Shown here one piece after another: positions 8,670 through 17,866 of a stretch of 64,000 nt of DNA. Source of the DNA: Flavobacteriaceae bacterium HL-DH10 (GTDB taxonomy: Bacteria; Bacteroidota; Bacteroidia; Flavobacteriales; Flavobacteriaceae); contig CP134536.1 of the NCBI GenBank assembly GCA_031826515.1, forward strand, positions 3,044,501 to 3,108,500, in the 5' to 3' direction. The number at the start of each line of letters is the position of its first letter. Position 1 is the first letter of the stretch. The position numbers and the translations under genes were made by a program. The notes below the pieces were generated by a model. It did no database searches, was not told the DNA's origin, and saw nothing but the letters and a program-made list of their open reading frames with translations.

Positions 8670-9440
8670 ATGTATAAAGAAAAAATAGTTGTTAAAGTTG
8701 GGACCAATGTAATGACCAACAAAGATAATAGAATTGTTAGACCTGTTTTAAGAGAACTTGTAAGACAAATAGCTGAGCTTTACGAAAGGGGTATCATGAC
8801 TATTTTAGTGTCTTCGGGTTCTGTGATAGCAGGTAAGGAGGTATTAGGAAAATCGAAAATTAAGGATAGAACTCAAAAACGACAAGTGTATTCTGCGATA
8901 GGGCAACCAAGAATGATGCGGCTTTATTATAATATTTTTCAAGATTTTGGAATGAAGTGTGCGCAAGTATTGCCTACAAAGCGAGATTTTAGCCCAGGTA
9001 TCCACAGGCAAAATATGATTAATTGTTGTGAAGGTTTATTGTCAGAAGGTATTGTTCCTATTGCTAATGAAGATGATGCCGTATCAGTGACTATGTCTAT
9101 GTTTTCTGATAATGATGAGCTTGCAAGTTTAATTGCTCAACTTTTAGATGCTGATAAACTTATTATTTTAACAGATATTGATGGTCTTTATACAGGCCAC
9201 CCAGAAGAAGATAGTAGTGATTTAATAAAAAATGTTAATCCAGATGAAGATTTAGATAAATATATTCAAGACAACAATAAAGCTGAAGGTGAAGGTAGAG
9301 GCGGTATGGGATCAAAATTAGATTATGCACAACAAGCAGCTGCTAAAAATATCCCAACTTTTATAGCGAATGGAAAAAAGGATAATACTATTATTGATAT
9401 TATAGAAGGAAAATCGGTAGGTACAAAAGTATCTCTTTAA
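8670..9440 (+). CDS. proB: Glutamate 5-kinase, short form
   Basis: Phosphorylates glutamate to gamma-glutamyl phosphate, the first step of proline synthesis. It is an amino-acid-kinase fold of 256 residues without the C-terminal PUA domain found in E. coli ProB. Visible motifs are VVKVGTNVMTN at the N-terminus, the glycine-rich SSGSVIAGKEVLG, FSDNDELASLIAQLL, ILTDIDGLYTGHP and GRGGMGSKLDYA. It starts one base after proC. The next enzyme of the pathway, ProA, normally encoded nearby, is absent between 9440 and the following gene. Confidence 0.94.
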   Translation: MYKEKIVVKVGTNVMTNKDNRIVRPVLRELVRQIAELYERGIMTILVSSGSVIAGKEVLGKSKIKDRTQKRQVYSAIGQPRMMRLYYNIFQDFGMKCAQVLPTKRDFSPGIHRQNMINCCEGLLSEGIVPIANEDDAVSVTMSMFSDNDELASLIAQLLDADKLIILTDIDGLYTGHPEEDSSDLIKNVNPDEDLDKYIQDNNKAEGEGRGGMGSKLDYAQQAAAKNIPTFIANGKKDNTIIDIIEGKSVGTKVSL

Positions 9441-9544
9441 TAAAAACATTAAGAGAAATAATCTTAGTACAAATGGTGTTTTTAGTGAAGAAACTAAAGA
9501 GCCTTTTATCGTTTATTAGGGTTTCTTTATCTTAAAGATTTATA

Positions 9545-9598
9545 ACATGCTAAATATCTAAGAAATATTTGTTTTATTTATATAAATATTTAGCATGT
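9545..9598. repeat. 13-bp perfect inverted repeat before the T9SS protein gene
   Basis: ACATGCTAAATAT (9545-9557) and ATATTTAGCATGT (9586-9598), separated by 28 bases and ending seven bases before the ATG at 9605. It may be an operator or form a long-loop hairpin in the leader. Confidence 0.5.
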
Positions 9599-9604
9599 AA
9601 TTTT

Positions 9605-12600
9605 ATGTACAAGAAAGCAATCTACACGATATTTTATATTGTGTTTTTTATATTTTCCACAAATTTTTGTTGGTCTCAAAATGAAGCTCCTACATTAACT
9701 GCAATAGGAAATCAACCATATTGTCCTAAATCTGAAATTAATATTGTCACTGATTTTACTGTTGTTGACCCTGATGATACTGAAATTGAGGCTTTTTATA
9801 TTCAAATTTCTACAGGATATATTTCAAGTCAAGATACATTAACACTTTTAGGTACCCATTCAAATATTGTGACATCTTGGAGCTCATTAGAAGGAAAACT
9901 TACTTTAAGCGGAGTTGCATCAGCACCCGTAAGTTATGATGATTTTATTGCAGCAATTAAAGACATTGTTTTTAAAAGCACCAGTAATAATCCAACTAAT
10001 AAAACATTTTCAATTACTATAGGTGATGCTAATTATTTACCTTCAACAGGGCATTATTATGAATATGTGCCAGATTTGGGTATAACTTGGACAGACGCTA
10101 GAGTGGCTGCAGAGAGTTTAACATATTTTGGTTTACAAGGTTATTTAGCAACTATTACATCTGCTGATGAGGCTCAGTTAAGTGGAGAACAAGCTGCTGG
10201 AGCTGGATGGCTTGGGGCAACAGATGAAGGTGCTGAAGGTGTTTGGAAATGGGTTACAGGACCAGAAGCTGATGAGGTTTTTTGGAATGGAGGAAATAAT
10301 GGGTCAACACCAACTTATGCCAATTGGAATATTAATCAGCCTGATAATGCATGGGGAGGAGTTGGCGAAGACTATTTACATGTAACAGATCCTACAATTG
10401 GTACTAGAGGCGCATGGAATGATTTAAGAGTAGGGGGAGATGGGCCAGGACCTTATAACCCTAAAGGTTATATTGTAGAATATGGTGGAATGCCAGAAGA
10501 AATTCCTTTGAATATAGCTACAAGTTCAAGTATTTATACAACGTCTATTGTTAGTACTAAGCCATCTTCAATTTGTGGTAGTGGTGCAATAACTTTAGAA
10601 GCTACGGCATCGGGAGGTGCAGATGTATTATGGTTTGATACTCCAACAGGAGGAGATCCTATTGTAAAAGGTACAACATATACAATACCTAATTTAACTA
10701 CTACAACTACTTATTATGCTTTAGCTTCATTTAATGGCTGTTATGAAGGTGTTAGAAGACCTGTAATTGCAACTGTAAAGCAAATACCGAGTATAGATTC
10801 AGTAGTTGGTGATTTAGTTTGTGAGTCTGGTTCAGGAACTTTATCTGCTACTGCATCAGCAGGAATAATAAATTGGTATACAACACCAACAGGAGGAGAT
10901 CCTATTGTAAAAGGTACAACATATACAACACCTGTTTTAAATACCACTACCACTTATTATGTGGATGCCACATTAAATGGATGTACAACCCTAACAAGAA
11001 CTGCCGTTACACTTACAGTTCAAAAAATACCTTTACCTACTGCGGTAGCGAATCAACGTTTTTGTGACATTGAAAATGCTACTATTTCTAACTTAGCTAT
11101 TACTGGAAATTTAGTTTTATGGTATGCTGCTGCTACTGGAGGAACTCCGTTAGATAATACGATTCCATTAACAACAAATACGACATATTATGCATCACAG
11201 ACACTAAATAGTTGTGAAAGCCTGTCTCGATTGCCAGTTAATGTGGTAATTGACGAAACGGTTGTTATACCTCAATCTTCATTTATTCCTGTTTTGTACG
11301 AATGCGATACAATGGATGATAGTGACGATACAAATGGTTTTACACTGTTTGATTTAACAACAAATGAAACTGTTTTATTAAATGGAAAATCTGCTTCAAA
11401 CTTTACTTTTAATTATTTTTCTGATTTAGCTTATAGTATTCCAATTGCTACACCCTCTAATGCTTATAGAAACACTATTAAAGATGGTCAAATTATATAT
11501 GTTAGAATTATAAATAACCTTAATAATTCTTGTTTTACAGAAACTTCTTTTGAAATAAAAGTCATAGCATTACCAGTAATTCAATCATCAATAGTATTCA
11601 AAAATTGTGATGAAGATGGAATTGCCGATGGATTTACTGATTTTAATTTAGCAGAAGCCAATGATGTTATATCTAACAATAATTCATCTAATTTGAACTT
11701 TACGTATTATAAGTCGTTAAATAATGCTAGTATAGGGAATAATGATAATGAAATTAGTGGTTCTATATATAATAATATAGACGGAAATAAAGTTTTTGCA
11801 CGTGTCGAAAATAGTTATGGTTGTTATCGTGTTTCAACAGTTAATTTACAAGTTTCTGCAACAGCGTTTCCACAGGGGTTAGTTGAAGAATTAGATGTTT
11901 GTGATGAAGATGATGTTATAGATGGAAAGTATACCTTTGATTTAACTCAGGCCGATAACATATTTTTAAACCAATTTCCTCCTCAAAATTTAAGTGTTCA
12001 TTATTATAAAACAAGAAATGAAGCACAATTGGAACAAAATGAAATTCTAACTAAAACGAATTATATAAACGACAATCCATTTTCTGAAGTATTATTTGTA
12101 CGTGTAGAGAGTGAAGATAATGGTGAGTGTTTTGGAATAGGACCACATTTATTATTAACCGTGCATCCTAGACCAGAATTTGAAGTAGATAATTCTGCCA
12201 TTTACTGTTTAGATAATAATCCAATTACCCTTACAACATTTAACCCTAAAGGAAATTACACTTATCAATGGAAAGATGAAAGTGGGCAAGTTGTTAGTAA
12301 TTTGCCATATGCTGAAGTGCTTTCAGGTGGGGAATATACAGTTATTGCATTTTCTAATTTTGGTTGTGAATCTTTTCCTGTATCATTTTCAGTAGTAGAA
12401 TCTGCTATTGCTACAATAAGTTCTGAAGATATATCTATTGTAGAGCTTACAGCTAACAATAGTATTAAAATAAATAATGCTAATAATAATTTAGGTATCG
12501 GTGATTATGAATTTTCTTTAGATAATAGTAATGGACCCTATCAAGATGAGCCTGTTTTTCAATATGTTGGAGCTGGGTCGCATACGGTATATGTAAAAGA

Positions 12601-12916
12601 TAAAAATGGATGTGGGATAGCATCAATAGAAGTTTTTGTACTTGGTTTTCCTAAATTTTTCACACCAAATAATGACGGCACCAATGATACATGGCAAATA
12701 AAAGGATTGGGTACAGATTATACTAATGCTTCTAAAGTGAGTATTTATAATCGCTATGGTAAATTAATTAAACAGTTAACCTCTAAAAGTGGTGCTTGGG
12801 ATGGGACTTTTAATGGCGAATTATTACCCGATTCAGATTATTGGTTTTTGGCAGAATTAGTTGAAGTTACTGGAGAAACTAGAATACACCGAGGGCATTT
12901 TAGCTTAATTAGGTAG
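9605..12916 (+). CDS. Secreted lectin/Ig-like protein with T9SS type B sorting domain
   Basis: 1103 residues from the ATG at 9605. An in-frame TTG at 9569 only adds a stretch preceding a good signal peptide (MYKKAIYTIFYIVFFIF to WSQ). Regions in order: an N-terminal beta-rich segment; a C-type-lectin-like domain at about residues 150-300 (GHYYEYV, ITWTDARVAAE, GYLATITSADE, NINQPDN, EDYLHV); three Ig-like repeats at about 325-560 built on TGGDPIVKGTTYT units; long low-homology repeats (DEDGIADGFTDFNL, DEDDVIDGKYTFDL); and a gliding-motility-type C-terminal sorting domain (FPKFFTPNNDGTNDTW to the end). It is probably exported by the type IX system to the cell surface as an adhesin or glycan binder. 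The ligand is unknown. Confidence 0.9.
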   Translation: MYKKAIYTIFYIVFFIFSTNFCWSQNEAPTLTAIGNQPYCPKSEINIVTDFTVVDPDDTEIEAFYIQISTGYISSQDTLTLLGTHSNIVTSWSSLEGKLTLSGVASAPVSYDDFIAAIKDIVFKSTSNNPTNKTFSITIGDANYLPSTGHYYEYVPDLGITWTDARVAAESLTYFGLQGYLATITSADEAQLSGEQAAGAGWLGATDEGAEGVWKWVTGPEADEVFWNGGNNGSTPTYANWNINQPDNAWGGVGEDYLHVTDPTIGTRGAWNDLRVGGDGPGPYNPKGYIVEYGGMPEEIPLNIATSSSIYTTSIVSTKPSSICGSGAITLEATASGGADVLWFDTPTGGDPIVKGTTYTIPNLTTTTTYYALASFNGCYEGVRRPVIATVKQIPSIDSVVGDLVCESGSGTLSATASAGIINWYTTPTGGDPIVKGTTYTTPVLNTTTTYYVDATLNGCTTLTRTAVTLTVQKIPLPTAVANQRFCDIENATISNLAITGNLVLWYAAATGGTPLDNTIPLTTNTTYYASQTLNSCESLSRLPVNVVIDETVVIPQSSFIPVLYECDTMDDSDDTNGFTLFDLTTNETVLLNGKSASNFTFNYFSDLAYSIPIATPSNAYRNTIKDGQIIYVRIINNLNNSCFTETSFEIKVIALPVIQSSIVFKNCDEDGIADGFTDFNLAEANDVISNNNSSNLNFTYYKSLNNASIGNNDNEISGSIYNNIDGNKVFARVENSYGCYRVSTVNLQVSATAFPQGLVEELDVCDEDDVIDGKYTFDLTQADNIFLNQFPPQNLSVHYYKTRNEAQLEQNEILTKTNYINDNPFSEVLFVRVESEDNGECFGIGPHLLLTVHPRPEFEVDNSAIYCLDNNPITLTTFNPKGNYTYQWKDESGQVVSNLPYAEVLSGGEYTVIAFSNFGCESFPVSFSVVESAIATISSEDISIVELTANNSIKINNANNNLGIGDYEFSLDNSNGPYQDEPVFQYVGAGSHTVYVKDKNGCGIASIEVFVLGFPKFFTPNNDGTNDTWQIKGLGTDYTNASKVSIYNRYGKLIKQLTSKSGAWDGTFNGELLPDSDYWFLAELVEVTGETRIHRGHFSLIR
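10643..10928 (+). repeat. Pair of identical 43-bp in-frame direct repeats
   Basis: Positions 10643-10685 and 10886-10928 are identical and lie 243 bases (81 codons) apart in the same frame. They encode PTGGDPIVKGTTYT in two successive Ig-like units, which indicates a recent unit duplication or gene conversion. Confidence 0.85.
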
Positions 12917-12928
12917 GATAGATTGAAT

Positions 12929-12974
12929 TATAAACAAAAACAGCTTGGTAATTACCAAGCTGTTTTTGTTTATA
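12929..12974. terminator. Perfect 46-bp bidirectional terminator
   Basis: A full palindrome centred between 12951 and 12952, with core CAGCTTGGTAATTACCAAGC, an A-rich left arm and a T-rich right arm. It sits between convergent genes, 12 bases after the left stop and 10 bases before the right one, so it can serve both strands. Confidence 0.92.
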
Positions 12975-12984
12975 TACTAAATAA

Positions 12985-15036
12985 TTAATAATGTTCTTTT
13001 ATTTTTTTTAACTTACTTTTCCATAGTTCCAAAGATTCTTTGTGGTTTTTTATGTTACTATGTACTTCTTTTACAAGCGGGTTGTCATCATTTACATTGG
13101 TGAAAAATTGTAAATTATTTTCCAATTGATTTATCTGACTTTTAACTTCATCTATTTTTTTGCGAATAAAAGAACGCTCATTGTCTAAATTTCTATTGTC
13201 TTCAGAAGTATTAATGTTGTTAAGTTTGTTTTCAAACTTAATCATTTCAACTTCATTTTTTTCCATTTTTAAATTAGATAATAAACTGTCTATTGTTTTT
13301 TGAAATTTACCTTCAATATAACGTTTGTCATTAGGGACTCTACCTAAAGCTTTCCAGTTGTTAATTTGTGCTTTTATAACCTCTATATCTTTGTCTTTAT
13401 CACCTGAAGGTTTTAATTCTTTAAGAGTTTCAATAAGGGTCGATTTTTTATTGAATGCCTCTATTTCTACTTCGTTTGCAGCATTCTTTTGGGCATGTAA
13501 TTTATCAAAATAGGCATTGCAAGCGCTTTTAAATTGCTTCCATATTTTATCACTATCCTTACGAGGTACATGTCCGATTTTTTTCCAATCACTTTGTATT
13601 TTTTTCATTAAAGCAGTGGTAACTTCAAAATCATCACTGTCTTTATTATCTTCAGCTATTTTTATAAGTTCTAGTTTTTTCTGAAGATTTGTGTATTGGT
13701 CTTTTTTAAGTCCTTTATAAAAACTATTCTTTTGTCTGTTAAAAACTCTAACGGCATCTTTAAACTTAGCCCAAGTAGCTTCATTTACTTTTATAGGAAC
13801 TTTACCAGCATTAAAAAACTTATTTCTAAGTTCTTCAACAGCTTTAATTTTATTTTGCCAACCGCCATGAGAATTTGTTTCTTGGGCATTTAAACTAACT
13901 ATACTTGTTATTATTTCTAGTTTATACTCAAGGTTTTTTTCATAAACTTTATCTATTTCTTGATAATATTCTTGACGTTTATCATTAATTATTTTCGTAG
14001 CAGCTTTAAAACGATCCCATATTTCTTCTCTATGTTCTCTTCCAACAGGACCAAGTTCTTCTTTCCACATTTTATGAAGTTCTTGTAATTCTCTAAAAGA
14101 ACGCATTACATTATCGTCTTTAGCTAATTCTTCAGCACGTTCTATAATCTTTGTTTTTTTCTCTAAATTATGTTTGAAATCTAAATCGCGTAAATCTCTA
14201 TTTAAATGTAAAAAGTCGTAAAACATTTCTACATGGTGGTGGTAACTATTCCAAGCATTATTGTATTTGTCTCTGGGAATAGGACCTGTATTTCTCCAAC
14301 GCTCCTGTAACTCTTTAAAGTGTTTATAGGTTGTGTTTATGTTTTCTTCAAGGTTGATAAGACCTTTAAGTTCTTCTATAATTTCAAGTTTATCAGCTAA
14401 GTTTTGTTTTAGATTTTTTTCTAAACTTTTATAATGATCGTTAAGCTTTGTTCTATATTCTTTATATGCTACTTTAAATCTTTTTTGAACAGGAGATGAG
14501 TAATAAAAATCAATTTCGTTACCTCCGTCATTTAAAAATTCTTCTTTTTTCTCGTCTAATAGTGCTTGAAACTTATTTTTAAATTCATTATTAATACCAT
14601 CAACATGAGATTTTATGGCTTGAACTTTTTCGTTTTTAAGTAGTATTTCTAATTCTATGGCAAGTGCTTCTAACGACATGTTATCATACTCTTTTACTTC
14701 AATGGTATGTCGTTCTTTGTTGCCTTCATCTTCGGCATCTTCAGCGTTAGATTCTTCAATTTCATTAATCACTTTTTCATCTTCAGAATCTGAGACCTTT
14801 ACATTAGAAGTCTCTTCTCTATTAGGTTTTTCTTCTTCTTTTATAGGGGCTTCAGTATCTTGATGGCTTTCTGCAATAGCATCTTCATCAACAATAGTTG
14901 CATTATTAACTTCAGATTTTACGTCTTGAATTTCTTCTGTCTCTAATGAAGAATTATGAGTTAAGTTATCATTGTTTAACTCACTTGTACTGTTTTTTGT
15001 TTCTTCTACTTTTTGTTGTTCGTTACTGTCAGACAT
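12985..15036 (-). CDS. DUF349 repeat protein
   Basis: About 683 residues from the ATG at 15036 (MSDSNEQQ). An upstream ATG at 15060 is in frame but lies almost on the predicted transcription start. The first ~130 residues are acidic and disordered (Glu, Asp, Ser, Asn). The rest is helical with at least five DUF349 units, each marked by an aromatic then G-x-[VI]-P: ERWRNTGPIPRD, MWKEELGPVGRE, FFNAGKVPIK, DWKKIGHVPRK, NWKALGRVPND. A coiled-coil C-terminus follows. It is a conserved cytosolic protein of Bacteroidota with no settled function. It stands alone, with its own promoter and a shared terminator. Confidence 0.88.
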   Translation of the reverse strand: MSDSNEQQKVEETKNSTSELNNDNLTHNSSLETEEIQDVKSEVNNATIVDEDAIAESHQDTEAPIKEEEKPNREETSNVKVSDSEDEKVINEIEESNAEDAEDEGNKERHTIEVKEYDNMSLEALAIELEILLKNEKVQAIKSHVDGINNEFKNKFQALLDEKKEEFLNDGGNEIDFYYSSPVQKRFKVAYKEYRTKLNDHYKSLEKNLKQNLADKLEIIEELKGLINLEENINTTYKHFKELQERWRNTGPIPRDKYNNAWNSYHHHVEMFYDFLHLNRDLRDLDFKHNLEKKTKIIERAEELAKDDNVMRSFRELQELHKMWKEELGPVGREHREEIWDRFKAATKIINDKRQEYYQEIDKVYEKNLEYKLEIITSIVSLNAQETNSHGGWQNKIKAVEELRNKFFNAGKVPIKVNEATWAKFKDAVRVFNRQKNSFYKGLKKDQYTNLQKKLELIKIAEDNKDSDDFEVTTALMKKIQSDWKKIGHVPRKDSDKIWKQFKSACNAYFDKLHAQKNAANEVEIEAFNKKSTLIETLKELKPSGDKDKDIEVIKAQINNWKALGRVPNDKRYIEGKFQKTIDSLLSNLKMEKNEVEMIKFENKLNNINTSEDNRNLDNERSFIRKKIDEVKSQINQLENNLQFFTNVNDDNPLVKEVHSNIKNHKESLELWKSKLKKIKEHY

Positions 15037-15073
15037 TTTAAAAATGTTTAGGTTCATCAAATTACTTTCGCAT

Positions 15074-15105
15074 TAAAGATACTAACAAGTATACTATTTA
15101 CAAAA
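15074..15105 (-). promoter_or_regulatory. Promoter of the DUF349 gene
   Basis: On the minus strand, TTTTG (15105-15101), a 19-base spacer, then TATCTTTA (15081-15074), one mismatch from TAnnTTTG. The spacing matches the flavobacterial -33/-7 pattern. Confidence 0.6.
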
Positions 15106-15140
15106 GAGAAGCGAGGCTTTTAATAAAATAAAAGTTTGAT

Positions 15141-15881
15141 TTATTCTAAGTTCCAAATGGACCAAGCTTTCTCAGCCTGTAATTTTAACATGTTTAAACC
15201 GTTTTCGGTTACTGCACCATGTTCTTTTCCTAATTTAAGAAACTTAGTTTCTTCAGGGTTATAAATTAAATCGAATAAAATGTGTTGGGTTGTAATAGCG
15301 CTATATGGAATATCAGGGCAATTGTCAATGTTTGGAAAGGTACCCAAGGGGGTACAATTTATTATTATTTGGTGTTCTTTAATAACGGTTTCTGTTAGTG
15401 TGTTATAGGTATAACTAATGCCTTCAGATTGTTTTCTTGAAACATATTTGTACTCAATACCAAGTTTGTTTAAGCTGTAGGCTATGGCTTTACTAGCGCC
15501 ACCAGTACCTAATATTAAAGCTTTTTTATGATGCGGCTTTAAAAGTGGTTCTATAGATTTTGAAAACCCGTAGCAGTCTGTATTGTAACCAATTAGTTTT
15601 CCTTTTTTTGTTATTTTTATCGTGTTAACAGCGCCTATCGCTTTTGCTTTTTTATTTATCTTATTTAAAAAAGGCATCACGTCTTGTTTATACGGAATGG
15701 TAACATTTAAACCTTTTAAATTTGGTGTGTCTTTTATAATTGAAGGGAATAAATTGATAGTTTCTATATCAAAATTCTCATATGTCGTGTTTTCAATATT
15801 TTCATTTTTAAACTTTTCTTTAAAATATGATCTTGAAAATGAATATGATATGTTTTTACCTAAAAGTCCTAATTTGTTCAT
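15141..15881 (-). CDS. aroE: Shikimate dehydrogenase
   Basis: NADPH-dependent reduction of 3-dehydroshikimate to shikimate in aromatic amino acid synthesis. 246 residues. Substrate-binding motifs SYSFSRSYF and LNVTIPYKQDVMPFL (with the catalytic Lys), then GAVNTIKI and YNTDCYGFSKSI. The nucleotide-binding loop is LILGTGGASKAIAYSL, and the C-terminal GLNMLKLQAEKAW is typical. Its ATG overlaps the stop of the upstream DUF368 gene by four bases, so the two are translationally coupled. Confidence 0.96.
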   Translation of the reverse strand: MNKLGLLGKNISYSFSRSYFKEKFKNENIENTTYENFDIETINLFPSIIKDTPNLKGLNVTIPYKQDVMPFLNKINKKAKAIGAVNTIKITKKGKLIGYNTDCYGFSKSIEPLLKPHHKKALILGTGGASKAIAYSLNKLGIEYKYVSRKQSEGISYTYNTLTETVIKEHQIIINCTPLGTFPNIDNCPDIPYSAITTQHILFDLIYNPEETKFLKLGKEHGAVTENGLNMLKLQAEKAWSIWNLE

Positions 15882-16894
15882 TTGTTTATTCTCGTTTTTT
15901 GCCCGTAAATTTCTAATGCTAAAACAACAGCTATTCCTAAAAAAATAAAAGCAATGGCATAATACGTTTCTGTGTTAAATTCAGGGATGTAGCGTTTATA
16001 ATTTTGTATAATTTTTGTTCCAGTTGAATCCAGTAAAAAACCACCGTTTTCATGTATTTTAAAAATAGTTTTTTTCCATGGCCAGACGACACCCAGAGAA
16101 CCAACTATAAAACCAATAATAGCAGAAAGTGTAATACTTTTGTAATGTTTTAAAATATAGCTTAGTGCATGAGAAAAAGTAACTAAGCCTGTTACTGAAC
16201 CTAATGTAAATGCAATTAAAACTTTTAGCATTCTTAAGCGTTCTATATTTTCAATAAAGCTGAAATCCCCTCCCAGAATTTCATAGCTTGTATCGTATAA
16301 TGCGTTTACTGAATCTACCAAAAGAAGCACATAATTTCCTAAAATAATGAGTATAAATGAACCGGAAAAGCCTGGGAGTGTCATACCAGAAACACTAATA
16401 ATACCACAAAAGAATACAAACCAGAGATTGTCGTTTTCTTTTGCTGGATTTAAAAAGCTGATACTTAAACCTAAAATAATTCCAATAGCTAGTGATGTGT
16501 ATGTTTTATAATTCCAATCTTTAAAATCTTTATTAATATAATAAATGGAGCCTATAATCATTCCGAAAAACACACTCCAAACATAAAGTTCATAATGCAT
16601 TATAAGATAATCTAAAACTTTAGAAACACTAAAGTAACTTATTATCATTCCTAGGAAAAGCAACCCTAAAAAGCGTCCGTTTACATAATTGAAAAAGCTT
16701 TTAAAACGTCCATTGATAAGTAACATAAAAGCTTTACCGTTAACCTTTTTTAACGAATAAATAAACTCTTCATAAAAACCAGCAACAAAAGCAACAACAC
16801 CACCAGATACGCCAGGAACTTTATTAGCAGCTCCCATGCCTAATCCTTTTAGAATAAGAAAAAGTTTGTCGGTTAATGTTCTAGTTTCTTGCAT
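15878..16894 (-). CDS. DUF368 membrane protein, copy 2 (undecaprenyl-phosphate translocase family)
   Basis: 338 residues and about eight to ten membrane segments. The family motif GMGAANKVPGVSGGVVAFVAGFYEEF opens the protein in pieces such as NKVPGVSGGVVAF, and a second inverted half carries MTLPGFSGSFILIILGNY, so the two halves look like an internal repeat. DUF368 proteins (PopT, VCA0040) have been reported to return undecaprenyl phosphate across the inner membrane for cell-envelope synthesis. Assignment to that activity here is by family. It overlaps the upstream paralog by one base and aroE by four, forming a three-gene unit. Confidence 0.9.
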   Translation of the reverse strand: MQETRTLTDKLFLILKGLGMGAANKVPGVSGGVVAFVAGFYEEFIYSLKKVNGKAFMLLINGRFKSFFNYVNGRFLGLLFLGMIISYFSVSKVLDYLIMHYELYVWSVFFGMIIGSIYYINKDFKDWNYKTYTSLAIGIILGLSISFLNPAKENDNLWFVFFCGIISVSGMTLPGFSGSFILIILGNYVLLLVDSVNALYDTSYEILGGDFSFIENIERLRMLKVLIAFTLGSVTGLVTFSHALSYILKHYKSITLSAIIGFIVGSLGVVWPWKKTIFKIHENGGFLLDSTGTKIIQNYKRYIPEFNTETYYAIAFIFLGIAVVLALEIYGQKTRINK

Positions 16895-17814
16895 TACTGT
16901 TTTTTGGTGCCTAATCTTTCTAATATAAAAATAGTTAAAAATCCAATAATCATTAAAGCAACAGCAAAAACGATTTGATTATCGCCATTAAAAGAAAAAG
17001 GAGATATGCTTTCTTGTAATAAGGGTATTTTAATGCCTTTTGAATTTGTATATGAAGTCAATGTTTTTTTCCATGGCCAAACTTTATTAAGAGAGCCAAA
17101 AATAAAGCCTGTAAGAATTGCTAAAGTTACATTGTGATAATTTTTAAAAAGCCATTTTAAAAGATGACTAAAACTTAATAAGCCAATTAAGGCACCCAAA
17201 GTGAAAATGGCTATTTTTTTTATATCGAAATCATGTAGAGCATTACTTAAGGTTTTATAAGCTCCTAGAATAATGAGTATAAATGATCCTGAGATTCCTG
17301 GTAAAATCATAGCACAGATAGCGATGGATCCAGCTATAAATAAGTATAATAAACTATCGTTGCTTGCAAGTGCCGGAAGAGATGTAACGTAGTAAGCACT
17401 AATACCACCTATTACTAATGCAATAATAACTGTTATATTCCACTTAGTTATTTGTTTCCCAATAAAATAAATACTTGCTATAATGAGACCAAAAAAGAAC
17501 GCCCAAATTAAAACAGGATGATTTTCTAATAAATATTTAGCAAGTCTCATAATTGATACAAAGCTGATAATAATACCGCCTAAAAGCGCTAAAATAAAAT
17601 TACCGTTTATTTCGTTCCAAAACGGTTTTATGCCTTTACTAAAAAGGGTTTTAAAAAGAGATGGTTTTACGTTGCTAATTGTAGTAATTAATTCTTCATA
17701 AATACCAGAAATAAAAGCTATAGTACCACCTGAAACTCCAGGAACGGCATCTGCCGCACCCATCGCTATTCCTTTAAGAGAAATAATTAAATAATCTTTT
17801 AAGCGTCTCTGCAT
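16894..17814 (-). CDS. DUF368 membrane protein, copy 1 (undecaprenyl-phosphate translocase family)
   Basis: 306 residues, polytopic. It carries the same paired motifs as its neighbour: DAVPGVSGGTIAFISGIYEE near the N-terminus and MILPGISGSFILIILGAY in the second half. Both also share a VWPWKKT motif, and the two are clearly paralogs that arose by tandem duplication. First gene of the DUF368-DUF368-aroE unit. The stop of this gene and the start of the next overlap (TAATG). Probably an inner-membrane undecaprenyl-phosphate carrier by family. Why two copies are kept is unknown. Confidence 0.9.
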   Translation of the reverse strand: MQRRLKDYLIISLKGIAMGAADAVPGVSGGTIAFISGIYEELITTISNVKPSLFKTLFSKGIKPFWNEINGNFILALLGGIIISFVSIMRLAKYLLENHPVLIWAFFFGLIIASIYFIGKQITKWNITVIIALVIGGISAYYVTSLPALASNDSLLYLFIAGSIAICAMILPGISGSFILIILGAYKTLSNALHDFDIKKIAIFTLGALIGLLSFSHLLKWLFKNYHNVTLAILTGFIFGSLNKVWPWKKTLTSYTNSKGIKIPLLQESISPFSFNGDNQIVFAVALMIIGFLTIFILERLGTKKQ

Positions 17815-17866
17815 GTATTGATTTTTATAAGTAAACCAAAGATATGTATTTTAACACGACGATTAA

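Noticed and set aside
9475-9540. Terminator after proB
   Set aside because: AAGAAAC / GTTTCTT can pair, but the loop is over 25 bases and the T run is poor.
10643-10928. CRISPR-like repeat pair
   Set aside because: Two in-frame copies inside a coding Ig-like region. Spacing and coding context explain it as domain duplication.
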